A DNA stretch of 64,000 bases from CAIKMD01 sp035552195 (GTDB taxonomy: Bacteria; Pseudomonadota; Alphaproteobacteria; ATCC43930; CGMCC-115725): positions 1-64,000 of the forward strand of contig DASZLU010000015.1 of assembly GCA_035552195.1 (NCBI GenBank), given 5' to 3'. Below the pieces are notes generated by a model. It did no database searches. It was given only the letters and a program-made list of their open reading frames with translations, and had not been told where the DNA came from. Positions 15,671 through 24,777 of this stretch are shown here, one piece after another; positions within the stretch are counted from its first letter, which is position 1, and every line of letters starts with the position of its first letter. The position numbers were made by a program, and so were the translations under genes.

Positions 15671-18221
15671 AAGCGCGGATTTGCGCACTCGCTTTGGCGG
15701 GGTCGATATTGCCGATGCAATGCGGCTGCACATAACGCCAGCGGCAGCCCGTCTCGCAGCCGGGCCACGCGTGATCGGGCTGAATGATGAGCTTGCGATC
15801 ATCCGGGCACCACGGCGCAAATCGGGCGGGCGCCGGGTCCTGCGTGTCGTCGCCGTCGCGGGGATGCATCGAGAAGACGACGACGGGCGTACCGACCGCC
15901 GCCGCGAAATGGGCCGGCCCCGCGTCCATGGCGATGGCAGCGCGGCAGCGGCGCAGGATCGCCGACGTTTCGCGCAAGGTTGTTTGCCCGCACAGCGACA
16001 GGATTCGCCCGCCGAACGTCGCGTGCAGCGGCGCAAGACGTTTGGCATCGGCGGCGCTGCCGAGAACGACCAGGCGCTGTACCGCAAGGGCGGTGGTGAG
16101 GATTTCGGCCAGCGTGCTCGTTGGCAGCATCTTCCCGGAATGCGATGCGCCCGGGCAGATCGCGATGATGGGACCGTCGCCCAAGGGCTTGAGCAGGGCA
16201 TCGGCACGCGCCTCGTCGTCCCGCGAATACCAGGCTTCGAGATGATCGCTTTCGACAGTGCCGTTCATGAAGCGCAGCAGGGCAAGGTTCTGGATGACCT
16301 CATGTTCCGAACTGATCTTTGCCAGCACTTCCGTGTAGCTATTATCGAAGCCGCGATTAGCGACCGCCTTTCGCTGATTGGTGCCCTCGCCGAAGCCGAT
16401 CACGTGACGCGCGCCGCTGTTCCGCGCGATAACGCCGGCGCAGAATTCGTCGATGTCCCAGCGCGGCACGATCGCAAGATCGAACGCATTGCTGCGATAA
16501 GCGGCAAGGAACTTCGTGTCGGCACTGTCGAACTTGCCATTCTCGCCGCGCAGGCTGATCGGCACGACGTGATCGACATACGGGCAAAGCGCCATGAGTT
16601 CGTCGGCCGGTTGCCGGACGAGCAGCGTAATCTTCGCCCGAGGGGCGTTGCGGCGAAGCGCACGCAGAAACGGCGACAGCAACACGACGTCGCCGAGATT
16701 GTCGAGCTTCGCGACAAGAATGTTCGTGCAGCGCGACAACGAAACGCTGCTGCGGGCCGCGCGGTAAAGGCTTCCCGTCGATGCCCCGGGCGCAACCGCT
16801 GTCAGCGAGCCGTCTGATGAGAGAGTCGGGGGAGCGATGCCGTGGCGCCGGCTGTCATCGGCCCTCGTGTCGTCGTCGATCCAGGAAAGATGGTCACGCA
16901 GCCGGACGGGACCGGTTGCGGGCAGATCTTCCCATTCTTTCAGCGCATTCCGGTAGCCGTAATAAACCTCCTTGAAACGAAGCTGCGCCGGCAAGACGTA
17001 GGCGTAATGGCGGAAGATGAGATCGTTGCGCAGAGTCTCGCCGTGAGTGAAGGGATTGAGCGCGCCGAGATCGTCCCAGCCGTCGCCGTCACCGCTTTGC
17101 CGGCCGAGGCGCGGCGGCTCGTGGCTCAGCCACTGGTCGCCGGGACGGAAACGCCAGACGCGCAGCCATTCGTAGGCGAGATGATTGCCGTAAGTATTCG
17201 CCGATGTGACGACCAGACTCTTGAAAAAGAAATGGCAGACGAAATAAGCCGCGGTGCGGTTGGGATCGAGGCGGAACATCTCGCGCAAGCGCGCGAACAT
17301 ATCCGCGGTCCAGAATTCGTCGACGTCGATCTCCCACAGCAGGCATTCCTCGCCGATCCGCGCGAGCGGCGCGCGCACCATTTCAATCTTGCCGTCCCAG
17401 AATGCGCCGGCCGGCTTCCGATAGATCGTTACGCGTTCGGGATGTTCGCGAGCGAGCGTGTCGAGATATTCGCTGGTGCCGTCATTCGAGAGCCCGTTGC
17501 GGTGAAACGATGCATCGACGCGCCCACCGTGCGCGGCCGACCAGGCGGTATCATGGGACAGAGACGCTACGCCCTCGACGATATGCCAGTGCCATTCGAA
17601 AGGCAGCTTCAGCATCTCGTCGATCTGCGATGCGATGAAGGGCATGCCGTTGAGGACGATCGTGAAGAAATGAATCTTCAACGTCGCGGGCGGGAGGGGG
17701 GTGGCGGTTCGGCGGCGCAGGTTGGCGATGCCCCACTGCGCGGGCAACGTCTTGGGCGCGACGGCGAGGATACGGCTGTAGATCAGCTCCGCCGTGGCGG
17801 GGTCGTGGCCGACCGTTAGGAGATCAGCGAAGAAGGCGTATGCGAAACGCTGCCGGCGAAGGGCGCCCTCGCTCGCCGTTTCGATTGGACCGAGCCGCCA
17901 GCGATAGAAATCGATCGCTTCATCGAGCCGGCCGGCGGCAAGCAACGCATCGGCGTCCGCGAACGGGTTGACGAGTCGTCTAAACGCCGTGCCTGGAAGC
18001 CGGCGCGCCAGAAGACGACGAAGGCCGAAGGTGCCGTTGATGCGCTGTTCGTCGCGAAGGCGATGCTGCATCGCGTCGACGAGGCGCTTTACCCGCCGCA
18101 AGTAATCGGAAATTTCGGGCATCTCGCTCGCGCCGTCGAACAGCCTCGCGATATTCGCTATTTTGGCAAAGGCGGCGCCGGTGGCGCGCCATTGCTTGAT
18201 AAAGCATCGCGAAAATCTCAT
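15657..18221 (-). CDS. Two-domain glycosyltransferase: GT2-like N-terminal half fused to GT9 (heptosyltransferase family)
   Basis: The protein has about 854 residues. After a helical, TPR-like N-terminal region (about 1-170), a GT2-like part begins with IHFFTIVLNGMPFIASQIDEM and holds CLLWEIDVDEFW with an acidic D-x-D-E. From about residue 500 a complete GT9 domain follows: NILVAKLDNLGDVVLLSPFLRALRR, AICPGASHSGKMLP, AIAMDAGPAHFAAAVGTPVVVFS, and a Cys-containing end (CETGCRW, HCIGNI). The frame stays open to a GTG at 18275, but that is two bases from the divergent gene; ATG 18221 leaves a 56-base gap and is preferred. It overlaps the convergent gene by 14 bases. Confidence 0.85.
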   Translation of the reverse strand: MRFSRCFIKQWRATGAAFAKIANIARLFDGASEMPEISDYLRRVKRLVDAMQHRLRDEQRINGTFGLRRLLARRLPGTAFRRLVNPFADADALLAAGRLDEAIDFYRWRLGPIETASEGALRRQRFAYAFFADLLTVGHDPATAELIYSRILAVAPKTLPAQWGIANLRRRTATPLPPATLKIHFFTIVLNGMPFIASQIDEMLKLPFEWHWHIVEGVASLSHDTAWSAAHGGRVDASFHRNGLSNDGTSEYLDTLAREHPERVTIYRKPAGAFWDGKIEMVRAPLARIGEECLLWEIDVDEFWTADMFARLREMFRLDPNRTAAYFVCHFFFKSLVVTSANTYGNHLAYEWLRVWRFRPGDQWLSHEPPRLGRQSGDGDGWDDLGALNPFTHGETLRNDLIFRHYAYVLPAQLRFKEVYYGYRNALKEWEDLPATGPVRLRDHLSWIDDDTRADDSRRHGIAPPTLSSDGSLTAVAPGASTGSLYRAARSSVSLSRCTNILVAKLDNLGDVVLLSPFLRALRRNAPRAKITLLVRQPADELMALCPYVDHVVPISLRGENGKFDSADTKFLAAYRSNAFDLAIVPRWDIDEFCAGVIARNSGARHVIGFGEGTNQRKAVANRGFDNSYTEVLAKISSEHEVIQNLALLRFMNGTVESDHLEAWYSRDDEARADALLKPLGDGPIIAICPGASHSGKMLPTSTLAEILTTALAVQRLVVLGSAADAKRLAPLHATFGGRILSLCGQTTLRETSAILRRCRAAIAMDAGPAHFAAAVGTPVVVFSMHPRDGDDTQDPAPARFAPWCPDDRKLIIQPDHAWPGCETGCRWRYVQPHCIGNIDPAKASAQIRAFIGR

Positions 18222-18277
18222 ACCTAACCGGCTATCCAAAATCAACTTGACCCATAAGCGATTCTGATCGGGCACGC

Positions 18278-19267
18278 ATGATCGAATTCTCGGTGATCAC
18301 CGTTGCGAAAAACGCGGCGGCGACATTGGAAAAGTGCATCGCCAGCGTCGAGATGCAGCGTCATCCGGCGCTCGAATATATTCTCGTCGATGGGGCCTCG
18401 ACGGATGAAACGGCAACGATCGTCGCGCGCCACAAGTCGCGGGTCGATCGATTCGTCTCCGAGGCCGATAGCGGCATTTACGACGCGATGAACAAGGGGC
18501 TTGCGCTGGCGCGCGGCCGGTTCATCTATTTCCTCGGTGCCGACGACTACCTGCTCGACGAGAATGTGTTAAGCGACGTGGCGGGCTTCCTCGAGCGCAC
18601 GTCGGGCTGCGATTTCATCTATGGCGGGATCGAGGTGCGGCATTCGGACGGCCGCGCCGACATCTTCATGCCGCCGCCGCCCGAAGAAGCGTTGCGCTTT
18701 CTCGTCTCGGGATGCTTGCCCCATCAAGCGAGCTTTGCCAGCCGCCGTGCTTTCGATCTCGCGGGCGCGTTCGATGACCGCTATCGGATCGCCGGCGATT
18801 ACGATTGGTTCCTCCGTGTTGTCGGTCATCCGCAGCTCGTTACGCGCCGTATCGAGAGGGTGATCGCGTCTTATCGAAGCGACGGCGTTTCCAATCGGCT
18901 CGAGCGTTCGCAGCCGGAGGTATTCGCCATCCAAAACGCGATGCCGCTTTTCCGACAACCCGAATGGCTACAGCGGCGTATCGCGATCTTTCTGCGCGAC
19001 TCGCTTTCCTACAGCCGGCGTGCGGTGACTTTGTCCCAACACGCGCCGGCGAGCGTTCGCTTGGGCCGGCTGACCGGCCTTCTTGTCCAGATGCTCACCT
19101 ATCCGGTCGAGCGGCTTCTCGCAGCCTTGCGGCCGCCCAGCCTGCGGCCGAAGGTGTTGGAGAGGCTTCAGGCGCGTGTCCTGCGCCAACGCATTGCCAA
19201 CGACGCGTTGGCGCACCGCGCTGATGCGACGCCCTATCCATTGCAGCCGCGGCCCGCGCGCGACTAA
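18278..19267 (+). CDS. Family 2 glycosyltransferase (WcaA-like)
   Basis: The 329-residue protein has the GT2 layout MIEFSVITVAKNAAATLEKCI, EYILVDGASTDETATI, SEADSGIYDAMNKGLALARGRFIYFLGADDYL (D-D in GADD) and RIAGDYDWFLR. SGIYDAMNKG is the subgroup signature of colanic-acid-type GT2 enzymes. The last 90 residues are basic and contain amphipathic helices that may touch the membrane. It starts the plus-strand run GT2-gmhA-GT2, with nine bases to gmhA. The sugar is not determinable. Confidence 0.92.
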   Translation: MIEFSVITVAKNAAATLEKCIASVEMQRHPALEYILVDGASTDETATIVARHKSRVDRFVSEADSGIYDAMNKGLALARGRFIYFLGADDYLLDENVLSDVAGFLERTSGCDFIYGGIEVRHSDGRADIFMPPPPEEALRFLVSGCLPHQASFASRRAFDLAGAFDDRYRIAGDYDWFLRVVGHPQLVTRRIERVIASYRSDGVSNRLERSQPEVFAIQNAMPLFRQPEWLQRRIAIFLRDSLSYSRRAVTLSQHAPASVRLGRLTGLLVQMLTYPVERLLAALRPPSLRPKVLERLQARVLRQRIANDALAHRADATPYPLQPRPARD

Positions 19268-19276
19268 GATCGCGCC

Positions 19277-19849
19277 ATGAATGATTTCCGTCACTATCTA
19301 GACAATTCGCTTGTGGTGCTGACCGAGCTCGGCAAGAGCCTCGATCCGGCCAAGGTCGAGCAGGCGATCGCCACCATTCTCAAGTCGCTGGAAGCGGATA
19401 AGGCCTTCCTGATCTGCGGCAACGGCGGTTCGGCCGCCGATGCGAGCCATATCGCCGGCGAGCTCGTCGGGCGGTTCCTGAAAGAGCGCCGCGCGCTGAA
19501 AGCGATCGCGCTCTCGGCCGACAGCGCGATCCTGACCGCCTGGGGCAATGATTACAGCTATGACGACGTTTTCGCGCGTCAGGTCTATGCCTATGGCGAG
19601 CCGGGCGGCGTGCTGCTGGCGATCAGCACCAGCGGGCGCTCGAAGAACGTGTTGGCGGCGGTGACTGCGGCCAAAGGCAAGGGGATGAGCGTGATCGGCC
19701 TTACCGGTAAGGGCGGCGGCCATTTGGCGCCGATGGTCGATATTCTGCTCGACGTTCCCTCGGCCGAGACGCCGCTCATCCAGCAGGCGCATATGTGCCT
19801 CTATCACTATCTTTGCGCCGAGGTCGAGGCGCGGCTCGCGCCACGCTAG
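19277..19849 (+). CDS. gmhA: Phosphoheptose isomerase GmhA (SIS domain)
   Basis: The 190-residue cytoplasmic enzyme converts sedoheptulose 7-phosphate to D-glycero-manno-heptose 7-phosphate. It has the SIS core: AFLICGNGGSAADASHIAGELVGRF near 45-70, YDDVFARQVYAYGEPGGVLLAISTSGRSKNVLAA, and the C-terminal metal/active-site block PLIQQAHMCLYHYLCAEVE. Length is normal. No hldE, gmhB or hldD partner is in the window, so heptose activation must be encoded elsewhere. Two GT9 genes nearby (15657-18221, 25325-26506) make a heptose-containing glycan plausible. Confidence 0.95.
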   Translation: MNDFRHYLDNSLVVLTELGKSLDPAKVEQAIATILKSLEADKAFLICGNGGSAADASHIAGELVGRFLKERRALKAIALSADSAILTAWGNDYSYDDVFARQVYAYGEPGGVLLAISTSGRSKNVLAAVTAAKGKGMSVIGLTGKGGGHLAPMVDILLDVPSAETPLIQQAHMCLYHYLCAEVEARLAPR

Positions 19850-19890
19850 GCATTCGGGGGCGCTCGCGGCCCTCGCTTCGACGGCATCCA

Positions 19891-20715
19891 ATGCTCACCC
19901 TCGTCACTGCCACGTTGAACGCCGCGCGCTTGCTCGATCGTGCGATCGCGAGCGCCGCCGGGCAGGGCGTGGCTTATCAGCATATTGTTGTCGATGGCGG
20001 ATCGAGCGATGAAACCGCCGCGATCTGCGCGCGAACGCCGGCGATCGATTTCGTTCTCGCGCCGGGTTCGTCAATCTATCAGGCCTGGAATATCGGCATC
20101 GAGCGCGCGCTCGGTGAGGCGATCCTGTTCCTCAATGCCGATGACGAGCTGGCGCCCGGCGCGCTGGCTGCCATCGAGCGGACGCTGAGCGCGCAGCCAG
20201 AGGCGCAAATCGTTGCCGGTCACGCCCTGGTCGAAGATGACGACGTGCCGACAACACCGCTGGTTCGCCATATCGCGGCGCCGGGCGGCGTACTCTCGGT
20301 TGCGCGGCTCGTCGCCGGCGTTCCGGTAATCAATGCGATGGCGTTTCGGCCATCGCTTTTTCGCCAATATGCCCAGGTCGAGACGCGCTATCGCATCGCC
20401 GGAGATCGTGCTTTCCTTCTCAATCTCGCGCTCGCCGCCGAGCCGCCGCGGATCGCGCCGATCGACGCCGTGCTTTATCGCTACCACGTGCATAGCGGCT
20501 CGCTGACCCTGCGGCGCAGCCTCGAGCAGCGCTTGCGGGTGGCGCGCGATCATCTTGCGTTGTCGCGACAGTTGTTGGCCGAGCGGCCTTCAGCTGAGGC
20601 GGCGTCCTGGCTGCGGCATATGCGCCGGCGAGAGGCTGCTGTTGCCGGGTTGCGCTGTCTCGCCGCCGGCCGCCCGCTGGAAGTAGCAGAATTTCTGCGC
20701 GGGCTTTTCGGCTAA
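19891..20715 (+). CDS. Family 2 glycosyltransferase
   Basis: The 274-residue protein starts MLTLVTATLNAARLLDRAIASA at an ATG at 19891. The open frame reaches further up but overlaps gmhA. Motifs in order are HIVVDGGSSDETAAI, LAPGSSIYQAWNIGIERALGEAILFLNADDEL (N-A-D-D) and RIAGDRAFLLNLAL. The SIYQAWNIGI block parallels SGIYDAMNKG of the GT2 gene two positions upstream, so the two may be paralogues acting in one assembly pathway. It ends four bases inside the convergent fcl gene. Confidence 0.9.
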   Translation: MLTLVTATLNAARLLDRAIASAAGQGVAYQHIVVDGGSSDETAAICARTPAIDFVLAPGSSIYQAWNIGIERALGEAILFLNADDELAPGALAAIERTLSAQPEAQIVAGHALVEDDDVPTTPLVRHIAAPGGVLSVARLVAGVPVINAMAFRPSLFRQYAQVETRYRIAGDRAFLLNLALAAEPPRIAPIDAVLYRYHVHSGSLTLRRSLEQRLRVARDHLALSRQLLAERPSAEAASWLRHMRRREAAVAGLRCLAAGRPLEVAEFLRGLFG

Positions 20716-21674
20716 GCCGCGGCGAATTTCGCTGCGGCATTCTCGACGAACCAGCGATAGGCATCGGCAAGGCCGTCGCGCAGCGCGATCGTCGGCTGCC
20801 AGCCGATGCCCTTGAGCATCGAGACATCGAGCAGCTTGCGCGGCATCCCGTCGGGCTTGTCGGTCGCGTAGCGCAAGCGGCCTTTGAAGCCGACGGTGTC
20901 GGCGGTCAGGGTCGCGAGATCGGCGATGCTGACATCATCGCCCCAGCCGATATTGACGTGGCTCTCGTCGGAATAGCGCTCCATCAGGAAGACGAGCGCG
21001 TCGGCGAGATCGTCGACATGAAGGAATTCGCGCCGCGGGTTGCCGGTGCCCCAGATCTCTACCTCGGCGGCGTTCGTGATCTTGGCGACATGCATCTTGG
21101 CCAGCAGCGCCGGGATGACATGACTCGCCTGCAGATTATACGTGTCGCCCGGGCCGTAGAGATTGGTCGGCTGGGCCGAGATGAAATCGCAGCCATGCTG
21201 GCGGCGATAGGCGGCACAGAGCTTCAGCCCGGCGATCTTGGCGATCGCATACCATTGGTTCGTCGGCTCGAGCGCGCCGGTTAGCAAATGCTCTTCCTTC
21301 ATCGGCTGTGGCGCAAGGCGCGGATAGATGCAGGATGAGCCGAGGAACAAAAGCTTTTTGACGCCGATGCGTCGCGCGCCCTCGATCAGGTTCCCCTCGA
21401 TCATCATGTTGTCGTAGAGGAATTCGGCCGGGCGCGTATCGTTGGCGAGGATGCCGCCGACCGTTGCCGCGGCGACAAAGATGGTGTCGGGGCGCTTGGC
21501 GGCGAGCCACGCTTCGGTTTCGGCCTGGCGGCGCAGATCGACCTCTTTATGGGCCACGGTCAGGATCTCGCAATCGAGCTTTTGTAACCGCCGCACCACC
21601 GCGCTGCCGACCATGCCGCGATGACCAGCCACGAAAACACGCTTGCCGTTGAGGGGATAAATCACTGGTTGCAT
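20712..21674 (-). CDS. fcl: GDP-L-fucose synthase
   Basis: The 320-residue SDR enzyme performs epimerisation and NADPH reduction of GDP-4-keto-6-deoxymannose. It carries the Rossmann loop FVAGHRGMVGSAVVRRL, the catalytic LFLGSSCIYPRLAPQPM and NQWYAIAKIAGLKL (Y-x3-K), and the substrate block QPTNLYGPGDTYNLQASHVIPALL. RREFLHVDDLADA and MPRKLLDVS are also typical. It lies six bases downstream of gmd, an operon giving GDP-L-fucose from GDP-mannose. Confidence 0.96.
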   Translation of the reverse strand: MQPVIYPLNGKRVFVAGHRGMVGSAVVRRLQKLDCEILTVAHKEVDLRRQAETEAWLAAKRPDTIFVAAATVGGILANDTRPAEFLYDNMMIEGNLIEGARRIGVKKLLFLGSSCIYPRLAPQPMKEEHLLTGALEPTNQWYAIAKIAGLKLCAAYRRQHGCDFISAQPTNLYGPGDTYNLQASHVIPALLAKMHVAKITNAAEVEIWGTGNPRREFLHVDDLADALVFLMERYSDESHVNIGWGDDVSIADLATLTADTVGFKGRLRYATDKPDGMPRKLLDVSMLKGIGWQPTIALRDGLADAYRWFVENAAAKFAAA

Positions 21675-21680
21675 CGTCTC

Positions 21681-22739
21681 TCAGCCTTGGCCCGCGGCGG
21701 CGGCGCCGCGCGCGGCGGTGGTGAAGCCCGCCTGTTTCAATGTCCGTTCCTGCTTCGCCAGATCGAGATCGTGCGCGATCATGGCGCCGATCAAATCCTC
21801 GAAGCTCATACGCGGTGTCCAACCGAGCTTGGTGCGCGCCTTCGATGGATCGCCGTGGAGATAATCGACCTCGGTCGGGCGCAGATAGCGCGGGTCGATC
21901 GCGACATATTTCTTCCAATCGAGACCGAGCTCGCCGAAGGTCAGCTCGACCATCTCGCGGACACTATGCGATTCGCCGGTCGCGACGACGTAATCGTCGG
22001 GCGCATCCTGCTGCAGCATCAGCCACATCGCCTCGACGTAATCGCCGGCGAAGCCCCAATCGCGCCTGGCGTCGAGATTGCCGAGGAATAGTTTTTCCTG
22101 CAGCCCTTCCTTGATGCGCGTCGCGGCGCGCGTGACTTTACGCGTGACGAAAGTCTCGCCGCGCCGTGGGCTCTCGTGGTTGAAGAGGATGCCGTTGCAG
22201 ATGAAGAGGTCGTAGGCTTCGCGGTAATTGATCGCGTACCAATGCGCCGCGACCTTGCTCGCGGCATAGGGGCTGCGCGGATAGAAGGCGGTCGCCTCAC
22301 TTTGCGGCGGCTTGGCGGCACCGAACATCTCCGACGAGCCCGCCTGATAGAAACGCGGCTTGCGGCCGCCAACCGAGGCGTGATCGCGCATCGCCTCGAG
22401 CAGGCGTAGCGTGCCCATGGCGACCGCCTCGCCGGTATATTCCGGCACCTCGAACGAGACTTTCACATGGCTTTGCGCGCCGAGATTGTAGACTTCGTCG
22501 GGTTCGACTTTTTCAAGGAGACGGCGCAGCGACGTGCCGTCGGTCAGGTCGCCGTAATGCAGCGTGAAGCTGGCGCCGCTGACATGCGGGTCGTGATAAA
22601 GATGATCGACGCGATCGGTGTTGAATAGGCTGGCGCGGCGCACGAGTCCGTGCACCTCATAGCCTTTGCCGAGGAGCAGTTCGGTCAGATACGAGCCGTC
22701 CTGACCGGTCACACCGGTGATTAACGCACGCTTTGCCAT
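21681..22739 (-). CDS. gmd: GDP-mannose 4,6-dehydratase
   Basis: The 352-residue SDR enzyme converts GDP-mannose to GDP-4-keto-6-deoxymannose. Visible motifs are ALITGVTGQDGSYLTELLL, HYGDLTDGTSLRRLL, NLGAQSHVKVSFEVPEYT, YQAGSSEMFG and YPRSPYAASKVAAHWY with the Y-x3-K pair. NHESPRRGETFVTRKV forms the dinucleotide site. The C-terminus has YLRPTEVDYLHGDPSKA. Length is normal. It is first in the gmd-fcl operon; the 113-base gap to the divergent lyase gene at 22853 should hold its promoter, though no convincing -35/-10 pair was seen. Confidence 0.97.
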   Translation of the reverse strand: MAKRALITGVTGQDGSYLTELLLGKGYEVHGLVRRASLFNTDRVDHLYHDPHVSGASFTLHYGDLTDGTSLRRLLEKVEPDEVYNLGAQSHVKVSFEVPEYTGEAVAMGTLRLLEAMRDHASVGGRKPRFYQAGSSEMFGAAKPPQSEATAFYPRSPYAASKVAAHWYAINYREAYDLFICNGILFNHESPRRGETFVTRKVTRAATRIKEGLQEKLFLGNLDARRDWGFAGDYVEAMWLMLQQDAPDDYVVATGESHSVREMVELTFGELGLDWKKYVAIDPRYLRPTEVDYLHGDPSKARTKLGWTPRMSFEDLIGAMIAHDLDLAKQERTLKQAGFTTAARGAAAAGQG

Positions 22740-22852
22740 GGGTCTTCCTGTCGACGCTCGGATACTAGGCGAAATTCCTCGCCAAGGCGACGGGATTGGC
22801 CGCGAATGCGGCGATCTGTTACGGTTAGGACCGATAAGAACGGGGCAAAAAT

Positions 22853-23716
22853 ATGCATTGGGACGATCGGCGCGAGAAATTCCGCGCCGTGCTGGAAGGC
22901 GCGCGCTGCGTCCATCCGGCGTCGGTTTACGATCCGATGACCGCGCGGCTTGCCGCCGATATCGGCTACGAGATCGGCATGTTCTCGGGCTCGGTCGCGT
23001 CGTTGACGATTCTCGGCGCGCCGGACGTCGTCGTGCTGACCTTGTCGGAATTCGTGGCGCAGGCGCTGCGCATCAACCGCGCCGGCGGTCTTCCGCTGAT
23101 GGTCGATGCCGATCACGGCTACGGCAATGCGCTCAATGTGAAGCGCACGGTCGAGGAACTCGAGATCGCCGGCGTCTGCGGCCTCTCGATCGAGGATACG
23201 GCTCTGCCGCCGGTCTATGGCTCGCCCGAGAAGCCACAGGTGCTGTCGATCGAGGAAGGGGTCGGCAAGATCCGCGCGGCCCTGGCGGGACGGCAGGACA
23301 AGCGGCTGGTCATCGTCGGGCGCAGTTCATCGATCGGCATTACCGGTCTAGCCGATACCATTGCCCGCGCCAAAGCCTATGAAGCGGCGGGTGTCGACGC
23401 ATTCTTCATCGCCGGCGCCAAGACGCGCGCCGAAGTCGAAGCGGTGGCCAATGCAATCAGTATCCCGCTGGTACTCGGCGGCCCGTCGGCCGAGTTGCAG
23501 GATCTCGATTATCTCAGTGCGCAGCGTGTGCGCATCTGCATCCAGGGGCATCTGCCGGTCGCGGCCGCGCTGCGCGCCGCGTATGAGACGCTGAAGGCGC
23601 TGCGTGAAGGCGTAAAGCCGAAGGATGTTGCGGGCTTGCCTTCGGCCGAGTTGATGGAGCAGGCGACGCGCGATGCCGATTACCGCCGTTGGATGAAAGA
23701 ATTCCTCGGCGGCTAA
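22853..23716 (+). CDS. Isocitrate lyase/PEP mutase superfamily protein, probable oxaloacetate decarboxylase
   Basis: The 287-residue TIM-barrel protein has PASVYDPMTARLAADIGYEIGMFSGSVAS, MVDADHGYGNALNVKRTVEELE (metal-binding D-A-D) and GLSIEDTALP. It lacks the KKCGH catalytic-cysteine loop of isocitrate lyase, having VGRSSS in that region. This pattern matches the PA4872-type oxaloacetate decarboxylases of the superfamily. The assignment is by family pattern, and other 2-oxoacid cleavage is possible. It stands alone between gmd and a small lipoprotein gene, whose stop lies four bases away on the other strand. Confidence 0.82.
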   Translation: MHWDDRREKFRAVLEGARCVHPASVYDPMTARLAADIGYEIGMFSGSVASLTILGAPDVVVLTLSEFVAQALRINRAGGLPLMVDADHGYGNALNVKRTVEELEIAGVCGLSIEDTALPPVYGSPEKPQVLSIEEGVGKIRAALAGRQDKRLVIVGRSSSIGITGLADTIARAKAYEAAGVDAFFIAGAKTRAEVEAVANAISIPLVLGGPSAELQDLDYLSAQRVRICIQGHLPVAAALRAAYETLKALREGVKPKDVAGLPSAELMEQATRDADYRRWMKEFLGG

Positions 23717-23719
23717 GCC

Positions 23720-23941
23720 TTACCGCGGCGGTTGGAGGAGATCGAGCGGCGGCCCGTTCGCGCCGTGGCCGTTGACGTTGAAGTTCCCGTTCATGTCGCG
23801 ACCGGCTGGCGGTAGCTCGGCTATCGCGGGGGGCATCGCTTGCGCTTGTCCCGTTTTGACCGACGCGGGCGGGGGGCCAGCGTGACATCCGATCAGGATC
23901 GGGCTGGCCGTTATAAGGCCGGTGAGAACGAGCACACGCAT
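23720..23941 (-). CDS. Small predicted lipoprotein
   Basis: A 73-residue protein starts at ATG 23941, right after a strong ribosome site (GGGAGAAAAA before the ATG). It opens MRVLVLTGLITASPILIGCHAG: a short hydrophobic segment followed by the lipobox LIGC, with Cys-19 as the lipidation site. The mature part is Pro/Gly/Asn-rich, without a known domain. Export and outer- or inner-membrane anchoring are predicted; function is unknown. Confidence 0.6.
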   Translation of the reverse strand: MRVLVLTGLITASPILIGCHAGPPPASVKTGQAQAMPPAIAELPPAGRDMNGNFNVNGHGANGPPLDLLQPPR

Positions 23942-24081
23942 TTTTTCTCCCAGGCTCGCACTTTCATGTGGTGAACGGTGTCGCGTCGCAGAGGTTCCTC
24001 CTGGAGCTTGGCCGTCTTGGAACTGCGTAGCAGAGGCGCGGGTTGATGAACAGGTCCTCACTTATCAGCGAGGTTTTGCAC

Positions 24082-24660
24082 ATGACACGCGTGGTTCCAA
24101 AATTTACAACCGCCGCGGCGGTGGCCGCTTTGCTCGCCTTCGGTACCGGCGCAGCCTCGGCGCAATCTTCGATGCCTTCGGGTGCCTCGCCGCCGGCACG
24201 CACGGCCGCGCCGACGAGCAACGCGCCATCGTCAAGCAGCGCTCCGATGAAAGATCCATTGTCTTCGGAAGACGTGTCCCAGATCGACGGCAGCTCGGTC
24301 GTCGCGAGCGACGGCACGAGCATCGGCAAGGTGTCGACGGTGCTGATGGATCCGTCGAGCAAGAAGATCGATCGGCTGGTCGTGGCCGAAGGCGGCGTGC
24401 TTGGCGTCGGTTCCCATAAAGTGGCGTTGCCGGTGGATTCCTTCCATTGGGATTCGCAAAAACGCGAATTCACTATCCAGAAGACCGCCGATGATCTGAA
24501 GGCGATGCCGGAATGGACACAGCCGCAGCTTGCCGAAGCGCCAGCCGGCGGCAGCAGCAACACCAGCATGGCGCCCGCGGCCTCAACGCCGGCGGCCAAC
24601 GGCTCGTCGCCGGCGGGCGCTGCGACGGCACCGGTGGCACCGTCCGGTAACGCACGTTAA
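24082..24660 (+). CDS. Secreted PRC-barrel domain protein
   Basis: The 192-residue protein starts at ATG 24082 with GAGG upstream. A signal peptide (MTRVVPKFTTAAAVAALLAFGTGAASAQ) is followed by a Ser/Ala/Pro-rich linker. A PRC-barrel fold spans about 70-150 (SQIDGSSVVASDGTSIGKVSTVLMDP, KIDRLVVAEGGVLGVGSHKVALPVD). The C-terminal tail is again low-complexity Ser/Ala/Pro. PRC-barrel proteins of this kind are common periplasmic proteins in Rhizobiales and Rhodospirillales; molecular function unknown. A strong terminator lies 17 bases after the stop. Confidence 0.85.
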   Translation: MTRVVPKFTTAAAVAALLAFGTGAASAQSSMPSGASPPARTAAPTSNAPSSSSAPMKDPLSSEDVSQIDGSSVVASDGTSIGKVSTVLMDPSSKKIDRLVVAEGGVLGVGSHKVALPVDSFHWDSQKREFTIQKTADDLKAMPEWTQPQLAEAPAGGSSNTSMAPAASTPAANGSSPAGAATAPVAPSGNAR

Positions 24661-24677
24661 CGCAACGACGTATCGGC

Positions 24678-24725
24678 GACACGCCCGGCCAGGATGACCT
24701 CCTGGCCGAGCGTGTCTCTTCTTTT
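24678..24725 (+). terminator. Rho-independent terminator after the PRC-barrel gene
   Basis: A near-perfect hairpin has outer arms GACACGC (24678-24684) and GCGTGTC (24710-24716) and inner arms CGGCCAGGA (24686-24694) and TCCTGGCCG (24700-24708), around a TGACC loop. A T-rich run, TCTTCTTTT, follows to 24725. Confidence 0.9.
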
Positions 24726-24777
24726 GTGCCGATCGGCAGGCTTGAGCGAAACCGCCTCGATGCTCTAGCGTACGGTG

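Noticed and set aside
15540..16817. A 425-codon plus-strand open frame
   Set aside because: It is antisense to the GT9 half of the fusion gene, which has clear family motifs.
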